This document shows positions 26,720 through 34,856 of a DNA stretch of 64,000 nt, piece by piece (position 1 is the stretch's first letter; the number at the start of each line of letters is the position of its first letter). The position numbers were made by a program, and so were the translations under genes. This stretch comes from Ruminococcus flavefaciens MA2007 (GTDB lineage Bacteria; Bacillota; Clostridia; Oscillospirales; Ruminococcaceae). The notes beneath the pieces were generated by a model. It was not told the origin of the DNA. It did no database searches and saw nothing but the letters and a program-made list of their open reading frames with translations. The stretch spans positions 1-64,000 of the forward strand of contig NZ_JHXF01000001.1 in the NCBI RefSeq assembly GCF_000621845.1. Direction: 5' to 3'.

Positions 26720-27385
26720 TTATTTTCCTTTGTAGCTTGCCTCATAGAGCTCATGTACGCCGTCGATATAGAGGTCCATAAGGTCAGTGTCCTTTCCTGC
26801 TCTTTTTACCGAGCCGTCGGCGCTGTATTTCATACCAGCCTTGTTTACCGAAGGATAAGTCCCGATAATGCCCTTATTATCGTTCCATTTGTCGGAAACG
26901 GCTAAATATTCCGTTTTTCCGTCATTTATAAAGATAAAATAGCACTTGTCGGAATACTTCGTATCCTCAGAAAAATACTTCCTGAACTTGTCGGCATCGA
27001 ATGAACATATATAGCCGTCGATAGCCTCGTTGCCCGAGGTTATGATATTGACGCCCCTTATCTCCTCGCCGTCGGCTTTTACCCTTTGGAGAGCCTTATC
27101 TGCCGCTTCTGTCATCTCCTTAGCAGCCTTTGTAAGCTCTCTCTGCTTTCTCTGCTTGCCAATGCCCGACGATACAGGCAGAAGCGCCAGCGCGATAACA
27201 ATGGCGATAACACAGAGCAGGGGTATGCCTATTGCAAACAGCAATGTATAGCTTTTCTTTTTCGCAGGTGGCAGGGGCTGTCCGTCATAGGCACAGCCCT
27301 GCGGATAGGGCGGCGGTGCTGACTGCATACAGCCGCAGACCTCGCCGTCATTGAGCGGTCTTCCGCATTTATTGCAGTATTGCAT
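26720..27385 (-). CDS. Zinc-ribbon membrane protein with pilin-like helix, paralogue 3
   Basis: A 221-residue protein starting MQYCNKCGRPLNDGEVC: a four-cysteine zinc ribbon (residues 4-23), a Pro/Tyr-rich linker, one membrane helix (about 50-72) and an extracytoplasmic domain with alternating helix and strands (YFIFINDGKTEYLAVSD). The helix continues into a KAAKEMTEAADKAL stretch as in pilins. ATG 27385 with AAGGAGCGCTGAA upstream was chosen; the frame extends to 27463 without support. Function unknown. Confidence 0.65.
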   Translation of the reverse strand: MQYCNKCGRPLNDGEVCGCMQSAPPPYPQGCAYDGQPLPPAKKKSYTLLFAIGIPLLCVIAIVIALALLPVSSGIGKQRKQRELTKAAKEMTEAADKALQRVKADGEEIRGVNIITSGNEAIDGYICSFDADKFRKYFSEDTKYSDKCYFIFINDGKTEYLAVSDKWNDNKGIIGTYPSVNKAGMKYSADGSVKRAGKDTDLMDLYIDGVHELYEASYKGK

Positions 27386-27386
27386 T

Positions 27387-28187
27387 TCAGCGCTCCTTAT
27401 CGACATATGTGGCAAGCTTGTATAAAGCGTCCTTATACAGGTCATAAAGACTTGCCTTTTCACCTGCGCTACCGCCTATGCCGCCCGGATTATACTTCGT
27501 TATGTTCCTTGCAGTTCCGCCGGGATATGTACCCACATAGCTCTTCTTTGTCCAGCTTTCGGACAGAGCCGTATATTCTGCACAGCCGTCATTAATGACG
27601 ATGAAATAATCATAATCCTTGACATCAGAAAAATATTTCTCGAGACCTTTATAAAACTCGCCTGTATCAAAGGGAACTCCGCTGTTTTTGCCCTTATCGG
27701 AGCATATGATATAGCGTCCTTTCACATTGATACCGCCATTGGATTTTTCATCGAGCTCAATCATCACTGTATTAGCCGCCTTACAAAGCGTATTTGCCTT
27801 TGAATGTAAGGACGACTGCTTTGAACGCTTGGTATAGCCCAGCATTGAAGGCACTAATATTGCGGCTAATATGGCTATTATCAGCAGAACAGCTATTCCC
27901 AGCGGGATAACTATAGCCAGTATCCACGCATTGCTCTTTTTCGGGGGCTGTGCCAGCTGCTGACCGAAATAAGGCGCAGGATAGCCCTGTGGATAGGGCT
28001 GGTTCGGATAGGGCTGTCCGTTATATGGATAGGGCGGCGGAGGCGGCTGCATTCCGCCGTTATAGAACTGACCGCCCTGTGGTGCAGCGCTGTTTGGCTG
28101 CTGCATGGGAGCTCCCTGTGCATTGGCAGTACAATTGCAAACCTCGCCCTCCTGTAAAAACCTTCCGCAATTTATGCAATATGGCAT
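27387..28187 (-). CDS. Zinc-ribbon membrane protein with pilin-like helix, paralogue 2
   Basis: A 266-residue protein: zinc ribbon MPYCINCGRFLQEGEVCNC (1-19), a linker rich in Pro, Gln, Asn and Tyr with repeated PYP/NQPYP units (about 25-80), and a helix ending ILAAILVPSMLGYTKRSKQS (about 110-129). That end is strikingly like mature type IV pilin N-termini. A soluble domain with FIVINDGCAEYTALSESW follows. AGGAG lies before ATG 28187. It is in tandem with two paralogues. Confidence 0.68.
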   Translation of the reverse strand: MPYCINCGRFLQEGEVCNCTANAQGAPMQQPNSAAPQGGQFYNGGMQPPPPPYPYNGQPYPNQPYPQGYPAPYFGQQLAQPPKKSNAWILAIVIPLGIAVLLIIAILAAILVPSMLGYTKRSKQSSLHSKANTLCKAANTVMIELDEKSNGGINVKGRYIICSDKGKNSGVPFDTGEFYKGLEKYFSDVKDYDYFIVINDGCAEYTALSESWTKKSYVGTYPGGTARNITKYNPGGIGGSAGEKASLYDLYKDALYKLATYVDKER

Positions 28188-28189
28188 TG

Positions 28190-29011
28190 TCACCACTCCT
28201 TGTAATTTCGTTTTTTGATGTCGTCCTTGAATTTTTCTACAGCGTCATTGTAAATCTCATTCAGGGTATCGTTCTTTTCTATATGCTCTTTTTCGCCCTT
28301 CGGAGAATACTTCAAAGGTGAATAAGCTACCGCCGAGCCTGTATACTCGGCAGGATATGTGCCTATCCTAACCTTTTTGTCGTTCCAGCTCTCAGCGGCA
28401 GCCGAATATACTGCATGACCGTCCCTGATAACTATGAAATATTCCAGTTCATCGACTTTATCGAAGTAACGCTTCTCTTTTTCGTAGAATTTCTCCACGT
28501 CATAGGGAACTGCGATGCTCTTTGAGCTGTCAGAGCTTATGATATAATCGCCCTTTGTATCGACATCGTCCGAATCGAGGTCTACCAAGGAGGAATTTGC
28601 CCCCCTGTAGATACTGCTTGCCTTGTTGTTTATGCTCGTCTGCTTTGATTTCTCCTTGTAGCGCGAAAGCGACGGCACGAATATCGCCAGAAAAATCCCC
28701 ATCAGTACAAGAGTTACTACGACAAAGGGTATGATTATGGCAAGTATCCACTTGCTGCTGGGCTTTGGCGGAGGCGGCAGAGCCTGTCCGTCGTAGGCAA
28801 ACTGATAGTTCGGCTGATATGGGGAGGGCTGATTCGGGTATGGCTGTCCGTTCTGAGGATAGCCGCCGTAGGGCTGCTGCCCATAGCCCTGCTGTGGGGG
28901 TATCGGCTGAGGGGGCGGAGCCTGCTGCACGGGAGCTCCCTGCGCAGAGGCGGTGCAATTGCATACCTCGCCGTCATCGAGCTTTCTTCCGCAGTTTGTA
29001 CAATAAGGCAT
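28190..29011 (-). CDS. Zinc-ribbon membrane protein with pilin-like helix, paralogue 1
   Basis: A 273-residue protein with the same plan: MPYCTNCGRKLDDGEVCNC ribbon, a Pro/Gln/Tyr-rich linker (about 25-85), a helix running into IFVPSLSRYKEKSKQTS, and a C-terminal domain with FIVIRDGHAVYSAAAESW. AAGGAGTGACATAA precedes ATG 29011. It is the first gene of the three in transcription order. The cytoplasmic ribbon and exported domain suggest membrane signalling or assembly, but no function is established. Confidence 0.68.
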   Translation of the reverse strand: MPYCTNCGRKLDDGEVCNCTASAQGAPVQQAPPPQPIPPQQGYGQQPYGGYPQNGQPYPNQPSPYQPNYQFAYDGQALPPPPKPSSKWILAIIIPFVVVTLVLMGIFLAIFVPSLSRYKEKSKQTSINNKASSIYRGANSSLVDLDSDDVDTKGDYIISSDSSKSIAVPYDVEKFYEKEKRYFDKVDELEYFIVIRDGHAVYSAAAESWNDKKVRIGTYPAEYTGSAVAYSPLKYSPKGEKEHIEKNDTLNEIYNDAVEKFKDDIKKRNYKEW

Positions 29012-29039
29012 TTATGTCACTCCTTTTTGAAGTTGTTTT

Positions 29040-29180
29040 CTTGAAACATAGCAAACGACAAAAATTTTTGGCGTTTGCTATTTGCCGATACGCACGGAGC
29101 AAACGTAAGTTTGCGAATGTGCGAGGCAATTTTTATCATTTATTATAGTGAACGTCAAATTTTTTTGATGTTCACTGTAA
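29040..29180. repeat. Hairpin-rich gap upstream of the zinc-ribbon genes
   Basis: Three inverted repeats: AGCAAACG/CGTTTGCT, GCAAACGTAAGTTTGCG, and AGTGAACGTCAAA/TTTGATGTTCACT. A TATAAT on the minus strand directly follows the last one, so it may be the operator or leader of the zinc-ribbon operon. Confidence 0.5.
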
Positions 29181-29218
29181 TTATATATCATTTAGCAGTA
29201 AAAAGCAAGTGCCGATAA

Positions 29219-29248
29219 AATAAAAAGCGGACAGTTCATCTGTCCGCT
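29219..29248 (-). terminator. Terminator downstream of the AEC transporter
   Basis: AGCGGACAG-TTCAT-CTGTCCGCT-type stem with A-run on the left giving the U-tract for the minus strand. Confidence 0.7.
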
Positions 29249-29286
29249 TATATTATATGTTTCAGAAATTCTCGCCGTTCCATTAA

Positions 29287-29515
29287 GGGACGCCCTCTCT
29301 TGCAGGGCGTCCCTAATCGGGCTCGGCACCCTCTGTCAGCTTTGCTGACATCTCCCTGCACAGCAGGGAGTCACCCTCTCGAAAAACAATTCACTGGATT
29401 GTTTTTCGATTCACCCCTTGCGGAGCGCCTTTGTTTCTTTGGGCTCTGCCCAAACCCGCCAGAGGCGCTGCCTCTGGACTTCGCCAAAGGAACATAGCCC
29501 CTTTGGAATCCCGTT
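29287..29515. repeat. Composite palindromic repeat, copy 3
   Basis: It has the same module order as copy 1 but with an extra block (CTCTGTCAGC/GCTGACA and CTCCCTGCA/TGCAGGGAG-type hairpins, about 29326-29375) inserted after the first arm. It ends in CCTTTGGAATCCCGTT. It lies downstream of the AEC transporter gene. Confidence 0.85.
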
Positions 29516-29548
29516 CGTGAGCTCGGCAAAATTCATCATCGCCCATAA

Positions 29549-30505
29549 TCAGATATAACCTAATGATTTCAGCAGGAACAGCCAGCCCGTCAGGGTGAAT
29601 GCGCTCAAAAGCGTGGTCAGCATTACCGCAAATGCCGTGATTACGCCCTTGTGTCCCAGATTCTTCGCCATTACAAAGCAGCTTCCCGTTGTGGCGCTTC
29701 CAAGCATTACCAGTATGGCTATGAGCTTCTCGCCGCGGAATCCAAGCTTTATTGCTATTGGCAGGAATATTCCGCAGAACAGCAGCAGCTTTATAAAGGC
29801 TATGCCCACCGTTGCAGGCAGCTTGTCCTTGGCTTCGCCGAATCTGAATGAAGCTCCCAGCGCTATCAGGGATAAGGGAGTCGCCATATTTCCAAGATAT
29901 GTCACAGATTTCGACAGTATCACAGGCTGAGGTATCTTCAGCAGCGACCAGCCTATTCCCACGATTATTCCCAGTATTATGGGGTTCGTGGCTATGCTTT
30001 TGAATGTGCTGAGGAAAAGAGCCTTTTTGCCCCTGCTCCTGTCCTTGTCGGGAGATGTCAGCGCAAGAACTGTCACCGCCGCTATATTGTAAAGTGGCAC
30101 AGTTCCCACTATCATAAGCGCCGCCATGGTGGAGTGTCCGTATATGTTGTTGACAAAGGCTATGCCCAGAACAGCCGCACTGCTCCGATAGCTCGCCTGT
30201 ATTATCTCGCCCCGTTCTGCCCTGTCTTTGAACAATAAGGAGTACAGAACCGCTATGCCTACGCTGAGAAGCGTCGCGCATATGCAGAACAGCACGAATC
30301 TGCCGTCCCATACTGCACGGAAGTCCGCTGTGGACAGGTCCATGAACAACAGCGCAGGCAGAAGCGCTCTGAATACGAAGCGGTTTATCTGCGCTGTGGC
30401 ATTGTCGTCAAGAAGCTTTATCCTGTGTACGAACCAGCCGAATACCATCATCAGAAATACGGGAACTGTGGCATTAAGGCTGAATATAAGATTTTTCAGA
30501 AACAA
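29549..30505 (-). CDS. AEC-family (auxin efflux carrier type) membrane transporter
   Basis: A 318-residue protein with about ten helices in two repeats of five. VFLMMVFGWFVHRIKLLDD at the start, RFVFRALLPALLF, NPIILGIIVGI and the second-half FRFGEA..K/GSATTGSCFVMA segments fit AEC permeases, which often export or import small organic acids. The substrate is unknown. The start appears to be TTG 30505 with AGGTAG upstream. It follows the DUF5680 gene closely. Confidence 0.85.
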   Translation of the reverse strand: MFLKNLIFSLNATVPVFLMMVFGWFVHRIKLLDDNATAQINRFVFRALLPALLFMDLSTADFRAVWDGRFVLFCICATLLSVGIAVLYSLLFKDRAERGEIIQASYRSSAAVLGIAFVNNIYGHSTMAALMIVGTVPLYNIAAVTVLALTSPDKDRSRGKKALFLSTFKSIATNPIILGIIVGIGWSLLKIPQPVILSKSVTYLGNMATPLSLIALGASFRFGEAKDKLPATVGIAFIKLLLFCGIFLPIAIKLGFRGEKLIAILVMLGSATTGSCFVMAKNLGHKGVITAFAVMLTTLLSAFTLTGWLFLLKSLGYI

Positions 30506-30520
30506 TCTATCACTACCTGT

Positions 30521-30964
30521 TTATTTTATCGTCGAGCCGTGAAAATAGCAGTCGTATATCACAGCTCCCCTGTATTCTATGGTCTCATAGCCCTGAAACC
30601 ACTCAAAATCTCCGCTTACTTCGCATTTGTAGGTATAGTCCCCGTAGGAATGCTCCTGCGGTCCGCGAAAGGGCTTCTCAAAAGGCACACGAAGAAGAGC
30701 TTCTTTGAGAAAATCGCCGCTGAAAGGAGTCCCTGTGACTCTGCCGACGTAATTCATGCTCCAGTAGGGAACGTCCCCTATCCAGAGGGCTTCTTCTCCA
30801 GCAAAGCGCTCGCCGCCGAGGAATGTGTCGAGGTACATGAGGTCGCCCTCTCGGTACTCAAGGTCGTGAGAGCTCGGGCGCGAGGACGCGGTCTCAGCTC
30901 CCTTGCCAGCGTATGTGGCGCGTTTGGCTCTCATGAGAAACTGAATTATTTCATCTCTTGTCAT
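30521..30964 (-). CDS. DUF5680 domain protein
   Basis: A 147-residue soluble protein. The dense conserved stretch GTPFSGDFLKEALLRVP followed by PFRGP, GDYTYKC, GDFEWFQGYE and YDCYFHG is diagnostic of DUF5680, often found with an HTH domain elsewhere but alone here. Function unknown. CAGGAGCTATAATC lies before ATG 30964. The AEC transporter begins 15 nt after the stop, so they are probably co-transcribed. Confidence 0.82.
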   Translation of the reverse strand: MTRDEIIQFLMRAKRATYAGKGAETASSRPSSHDLEYREGDLMYLDTFLGGERFAGEEALWIGDVPYWSMNYVGRVTGTPFSGDFLKEALLRVPFEKPFRGPQEHSYGDYTYKCEVSGDFEWFQGYETIEYRGAVIYDCYFHGSTIK

Positions 30965-31118
30965 GATTATAGCTCCTGTTTTTGGTTTGATACTTAATTT
31001 TACTCCTTTTTGCCCGTCTTGTCAATACGGTCAGGCTATAATTTCACCAACAAGAGTCCCGTTTGTATGTGATAAATTGTGCGTGTCAACAAATTTCAGT
31101 GCATTTTTCTTTCTGTAC

Positions 31119-31147
31119 TTGACTTTTTCATCGTTTTGTACTATAAT
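31119..31147 (+). promoter_or_regulatory. tRNA promoter
   Basis: TTGACT (31119-31124), 17 nt, TATAAT (31142-31147), about 33 nt before tRNA-Met. Confidence 0.85.
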
Positions 31148-31179
31148 AATTTAGTCGCAGGTGACGCCTGCTTATTTGT

Positions 31180-31256
31180 GGCGGCATAGCTCAGTTGGCT
31201 AGAGTACTCGGTTCATACCCGATTGGTCGTTGGTTCGAATCCTACTGCCGCTACCA
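31180..31256 (+). tRNA. tRNA-Met (CAT), elongator
   Basis: A 77-nt cloverleaf with encoded CCA. The acceptor GGCGGCA/TGCCGCT has one G-U pair, the anticodon loop is TTCATAC, and the T-arm TTCGAAT is intact. The sequence matches the elongator type rather than the initiator. Confidence 0.95.
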
Positions 31257-31259
31257 CAT

Positions 31260-31334
31260 GGCCCGTTGGTCAAGAGGTTAAGACATCGCCCTTTCACGGC
31301 GGAATCATGGGTTCAATTCCCGTACGGGTCACCA
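31260..31334 (+). tRNA. tRNA-Glu (TTC), integration target
   Basis: A 75-nt cloverleaf with encoded CCA and anticodon TTC. Acceptor GGCCCGT/ACGGGTC. It lies 3 nt after tRNA-Met in the same transcript. Its last 23 nt (31312-31334) recur at 44468, 51084 and 55702, marking it as the attachment site of the elements to its right. Confidence 0.96.
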
Positions 31335-31636
31335 TGTCTATTTTACAAAATAGATATTTCACAAAAAATCCCCGATTTTTCGGGGATTTTTTGCATTCTT
31401 AGAGCCTGAAAATTTTTTCAATTTTCATAGATATATTTTCTGAAAAACTCCGATGTTACGGGAAGTGAACTCTTGAAATCAGCATTTCAGATGAGTTTGA
31501 TCCCATTTTGGCATAAAAACAGCTTCAAAATCCATTGTTTATTTTTAACGAAGTTTTGTTTACTTTCTTATTCAATATGCCAACTAAATATATGATAAAA
31601 AGGCTGGATTTTTATGAGTCCAGCCTTTTTTATTAT
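31312..31636. repeat. Long direct repeat A: tRNA-Glu 3' end plus downstream 300 bp
   Basis: From the tRNA 3' end through a CTATTTTACAAAATAG palindrome, a terminator (AAATCCCCGA-TTTTT-CGGGGATTTTTT) and a second terminator (AAGGCTGGA/TCCAGCCTTTTTT). The same order recurs at 51084-51415, almost identical for the first 150 bp and then diverging. It fills the gap between tRNA-Glu and the vWA gene. Confidence 0.88.
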
Positions 31637-31642
31637 GGACTA

Positions 31643-32290
31643 TTACTTTTTCCTGCGCTCATTGTCAGCTTCAACAGAACACTTCCAAGCCTTATTGAGT
31701 CCCTTTTCGGCTCTTATACTGCTTACAGCACAGTCAACGGCTTCGTAAAGAACTTCCGTACCGCAGCAGTCAGCATGATAATCAACTGCGTGTTCCGCGC
31801 TGATACCGATAGAGCCTGCTGTCTCAGCAGCATCGATATTGGCTCCGAGGAATATGAACTCCCAGCCCTTTTCCTCCTGCGCTTTTTCAATGAGCTTCTT
31901 CACGTCCTTGTGGCTGTACTTTCTGCTGGCGTTCTCCATACCGTCCGTTGTGATGACAAACAGCGTCTTTTCAGGAACATCTTCCTCACGGGCATACTTA
32001 TGGATATTGGCGATGTGATGAACAGCGTCTCCCACTGCATCAAGAAGTGCAGTACAGCCTGAGGGCACATAGTCCCTGTCTGTAAGCTTGGGAACGTCTT
32101 CCAGCTTCACCCTGTCATGTATCACCTTGGAGCTGTTGCTGAAAAACACCGTTGATACAAGAGCTTCGCCCTCTTCTTTTTTCTGCTTTGCTATCAGGGA
32201 ATTGAAGCCGCCGATAGTATCAGCTGTAAGTCCGCTCATTGAGCCGCTCTCGTCAAGAATGAATACCAGTTCAGTTAAATTCTTTTTCAT
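31643..32290 (-). CDS. von Willebrand factor A domain protein
   Basis: A 215-residue protein consisting of a single vWA domain. The metal-ion adhesion site DESGSMS (about 11-17) is complete, with the later TALLDAV threonine and VITTDGMENAS aspartate. No signal peptide or membrane segment is seen, so it is cytoplasmic. ATG 32290 has GGAGGTATTGTT upstream; the longer frame to 32368 overlaps a palindromic operator-like site. It lies next to the macro-domain gene on the same strand. Confidence 0.88.
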   Translation of the reverse strand: MKKNLTELVFILDESGSMSGLTADTIGGFNSLIAKQKKEEGEALVSTVFFSNSSKVIHDRVKLEDVPKLTDRDYVPSGCTALLDAVGDAVHHIANIHKYAREEDVPEKTLFVITTDGMENASRKYSHKDVKKLIEKAQEEKGWEFIFLGANIDAAETAGSIGISAEHAVDYHADCCGTEVLYEAVDCAVSSIRAEKGLNKAWKCSVEADNERRKK

Positions 32291-32341
32291 AACAATACCT
32301 CCGTTTTGATGTTTTCTGCGGAACCGCTTTCGCGTTTCCTT

Positions 32342-32357
32342 TACTGTAATTACAGTA
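32342..32357. promoter_or_regulatory. Perfect 16-bp palindrome upstream of the vWA gene
   Basis: TACTGTAATTACAGTA, overlapping a TATACT -10-like box on the minus strand. A likely repressor site; the cognate regulator is unknown. Confidence 0.45.
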
Positions 32358-32400
32358 TACATCATCACGGAGGTGTTTTGGTCGCTTTTAATGCGACAAA

Positions 32401-33462
32401 TTATGAACCTATGAGACTCTGGTCAAAAGCAAACAGTGCTTCGTTTATCTCATAGATATTATAATTGCTGCGTTCAATAAAATAGCGGATTATCAGGTCA
32501 AACTTCAGGCTGTCTGACAGAGCAAAGCCCGCTTTTTTCAGCAGTTCCTCTGTTTCACCGAGGTCAAGTTCAAGGGCTACTGCAAAAGCAACTGCGGTCT
32601 GCTTTTTAGGCTTGTAGTTCTTGTCACTGCGTATTTTTGAAAAGAGCTTGCGGTCAATATTGGCTTTTTTATAAGTCTCCACATCGGTCATGCCTTTTTC
32701 ATCTATGAGCCTGAGCAGGGCTTCCGAAAAGGATTCATCATGGGTTTTCAGCATATTTTCAAGGTCGGCGCTGGTTTCACAGCAGATATCTTCTTCGGGC
32801 ATGATATTTGCGGAGCTTTCTTTCATGCTTTCCTTTTTTCTGCCGAATAATCCAATTGGTTTTGCGCCTGCAAGCTGGTACGTTCCGATTACCGAGGCGC
32901 CGCTCCTGTTTCTTCTGTCACGGTCAGCACATTTCTTTGCATAAGTATCGCTTATATACTGCCTTATCTCGCCGACTATGCCTGAGCTGACCTCAAAGGA
33001 GTCCTTATCGAATATGACAAGTGTGATATCCATATCATTTTCGTCAAGGAAGCTTCTGAATTCGGAAACAGCCACATCAAGAGCCTTGTCCTTCGGATAG
33101 CCGTATATTCCCGACGAAATAAGGGGGAAAGCCACGCTTTCACAGTCATTTTTCTTTGCAAGCTCAAGGGAATTCCTGTAGCATGAACGCAGGAGCTCTT
33201 CCTCACAGCGATCACCGCCGTGCCAAACAGGACCTACAGTATGTATGATATATTTACAGTCGAGAGCATATCCCTTTGTAAGCTTTGCTTCTCCTGTTTT
33301 ACAGCCGCCGAGGGTTCTGCATTCCGCCAGCAGCTCCGGACCTGCTGCATGATGTATAGCGCCGTCAACTCCGCCTCCGCCCAGCAAAGATGAATTTGCA
33401 GCGTTAACAATAGCATCGACTTTGACCTTGGTTATATCGTTCCTGATTATCCTGAATGGCAT
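32401..33462 (-). CDS. Macro domain protein with C-terminal helical/HTH-like domain
   Basis: A 353-residue protein. The N-terminal macro domain (1-170) is complete: [20 protein letters not shown] and the later [10 protein letters not shown] bind ADP-ribose or its derivatives. A linker follows, then a C-terminal all-helical domain (about 240-353) with a short-chain HTH-like pattern ([20 protein letters not shown]). GGGGAGG precedes ATG 33462. A role in removing ADP-ribose or sensing NAD-derived signals is an inference. The vWA gene follows on the same strand. Confidence 0.88.
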   Translation of the reverse strand: MPFRIIRNDITKVKVDAIVNAANSSLLGGGGVDGAIHHAAGPELLAECRTLGGCKTGEAKLTKGYALDCKYIIHTVGPVWHGGDRCEEELLRSCYRNSLELAKKNDCESVAFPLISSGIYGYPKDKALDVAVSEFRSFLDENDMDITLVIFDKDSFEVSSGIVGEIRQYISDTYAKKCADRDRRNRSGASVIGTYQLAGAKPIGLFGRKKESMKESSANIMPEEDICCETSADLENMLKTHDESFSEALLRLIDEKGMTDVETYKKANIDRKLFSKIRSDKNYKPKKQTAVAFAVALELDLGETEELLKKAGFALSDSLKFDLIIRYFIERSNYNIYEINEALFAFDQSLIGS

Positions 33463-33568
33463 ACGAGCAACCTCCCCTTCACTCTTATTTATAAAATTAT
33501 ACCATACCTTATGCAGATTATCAATACTTACATAAAACAGGCTTTTTTGATCTGAAAGGGGGATATAA

Positions 33569-33853
33569 GTGAAAGAGCTTTCAAGTCAGGCAATACAACG
33601 CTATAAGGATATGTATCCTCCCGGAACAGGTATCTGTGTTGATAATATGCCAGAGGATCCAAGACCTATAGCTTCCGGAACCAAGGGTAAAGTTATAGCC
33701 GTAGATGATATAGGTACAATACACTGTGTTTTTGAAAACGGAAGACAGCTTGGGCTTATACCTGGTGTTGATACTTTCCATACTGTAAAAGAGGAACTAT
33801 CCGAAACCCAGAATATTACAGAAGAACCGGAATTACAAATGAATATGACATAG
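33569..33853 (+). CDS. DUF4314 domain protein
   Basis: A 94-residue protein with GTG start at 33569 (AAAGGGGGATATAA upstream). [32 protein letters not shown] and [15 protein letters not shown] match the DUF4314 fold, common as cargo of clostridial integrative and conjugative elements. Function unknown. It is the first gene of the plus-strand element module. Confidence 0.8.
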   Translation: MKELSSQAIQRYKDMYPPGTGICVDNMPEDPRPIASGTKGKVIAVDDIGTIHCVFENGRQLGLIPGVDTFHTVKEELSETQNITEEPELQMNMT

Positions 33854-33912
33854 TCCATATACGCCGTATTGTTTGATCAATACGGCTTTTTACATATATA
33901 AGGAAGGAGTTG

Positions 33913-33975
33913 TTGCCTACTGATAAAGTATTTCAATATATAAAGGAAATAGACGAGGAGATGAAAAATGCCTAA
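33913..33975 (+). CDS. Possible 20-codon leader peptide
   Basis: AAGGAAGGAG is followed by TTG codons at 33910 and 33913 opening a frame (PTDKVFQYIKEIDEEMKNA) that ends inside the start of the next gene. It may serve translational coupling. Weak evidence. Confidence 0.25.
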   Translation: MPTDKVFQYIKEIDEEMKNA

Positions 33976-34855
33976 TCATGTAACAAATGTAATTTCTTTC
34001 TCTGGCAATAAAAGCCGAATTTCAGCGATGCTAAAGGAAATACAAAATGACGAACACGGTATAGGTTCGGTTGATTTTGAAAAAATACTACCTATGCCGG
34101 ATACCGTTTACAACGGCTCGCTGGGAATACGTGAAAGAGAGCTTTATGGCGAGAATAACTGGTATGACTGGCGAATTGGGAATTGGGGAACCAAGTGGAA
34201 TTCCTATGGATATACTGAAAATACAACCTTTCAAGATGGTAAGATCAAATTCCTTACGGCATGGTCTGCTCCGCATCCAATACTGCAAAAGCTGTCAGAA
34301 ATGTTTCCTGATGTTAAAATGGAGCATGAATGGGCTGATGAAGATATCGGTAGGAATTGTGGGCGTTACGTTTATTACGATGGTGAGCGCGTAGAAGAAT
34401 ACTTCCCCAAAAGTCAAAAAGAATGCCTTGAATTCGCCGCAAAAGTAATGGATGTAAGTCTTGAAGAGGATTACGCCTTATATCTGAACGCCAGTGAAAC
34501 AGGATATGTCAATATCGAGTATGACGATGAATATGAGCTTATTGAGATTGAGGATCTGCCTGCTTTATTCACAAATGAGCGTATCACAGATGCTGATATC
34601 CCTAAAGGAATGTACTGTTATAATCTGAGACACGACGATAACGGTAACTTCTGCGCTATTGAAAAGAATGTTACTGTAAACCACGCAGGCTCTATCATAA
34701 CTAAGGAACCTATAGAACTAGGAGAACAGGGATATATCTCTCTGAATCAAGACAACAGCCCCAACTTTCTCGGAGAAAATATGTCGATATATATGTTTAG
34801 GGAATATGATCCCGAGCAGTCAGAAGAAATGAGTATGGGAATGACGGAGGTATAA
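33968..34855 (+). CDS. Api92-like ferredoxin-fold protein with LPD28-like tail
   Basis: A 295-residue protein. The start MPNHVTNVISFSG, the middle YDWRIGNWGTKWNSYG and FLTAWSAP stretch are hallmarks of the Api92-like/DUF1281 ferredoxin-like domain (1-130) seen in phage and mobile element proteins. The C-terminal part (about 195-285: IPKGMYCYNLRHDD ... ENMSIYMF) resembles a 'large polyvalent protein' domain (LPD28). No enzymatic motif is visible. The next gene starts one base after the stop. Confidence 0.75.
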   Translation: MPNHVTNVISFSGNKSRISAMLKEIQNDEHGIGSVDFEKILPMPDTVYNGSLGIRERELYGENNWYDWRIGNWGTKWNSYGYTENTTFQDGKIKFLTAWSAPHPILQKLSEMFPDVKMEHEWADEDIGRNCGRYVYYDGERVEEYFPKSQKECLEFAAKVMDVSLEEDYALYLNASETGYVNIEYDDEYELIEIEDLPALFTNERITDADIPKGMYCYNLRHDDNGNFCAIEKNVTVNHAGSIITKEPIELGEQGYISLNQDNSPNFLGENMSIYMFREYDPEQSEEMSMGMTEV

Positions 34856-34856
34856 T

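Noticed and set aside
29391..30311. 306-codon minus-strand frame overlapping the AEC transporter
   Set aside because: Different frame of the same strand; its composition is improbable and it runs into the composite repeat. The AEC frame has proper membrane helices.
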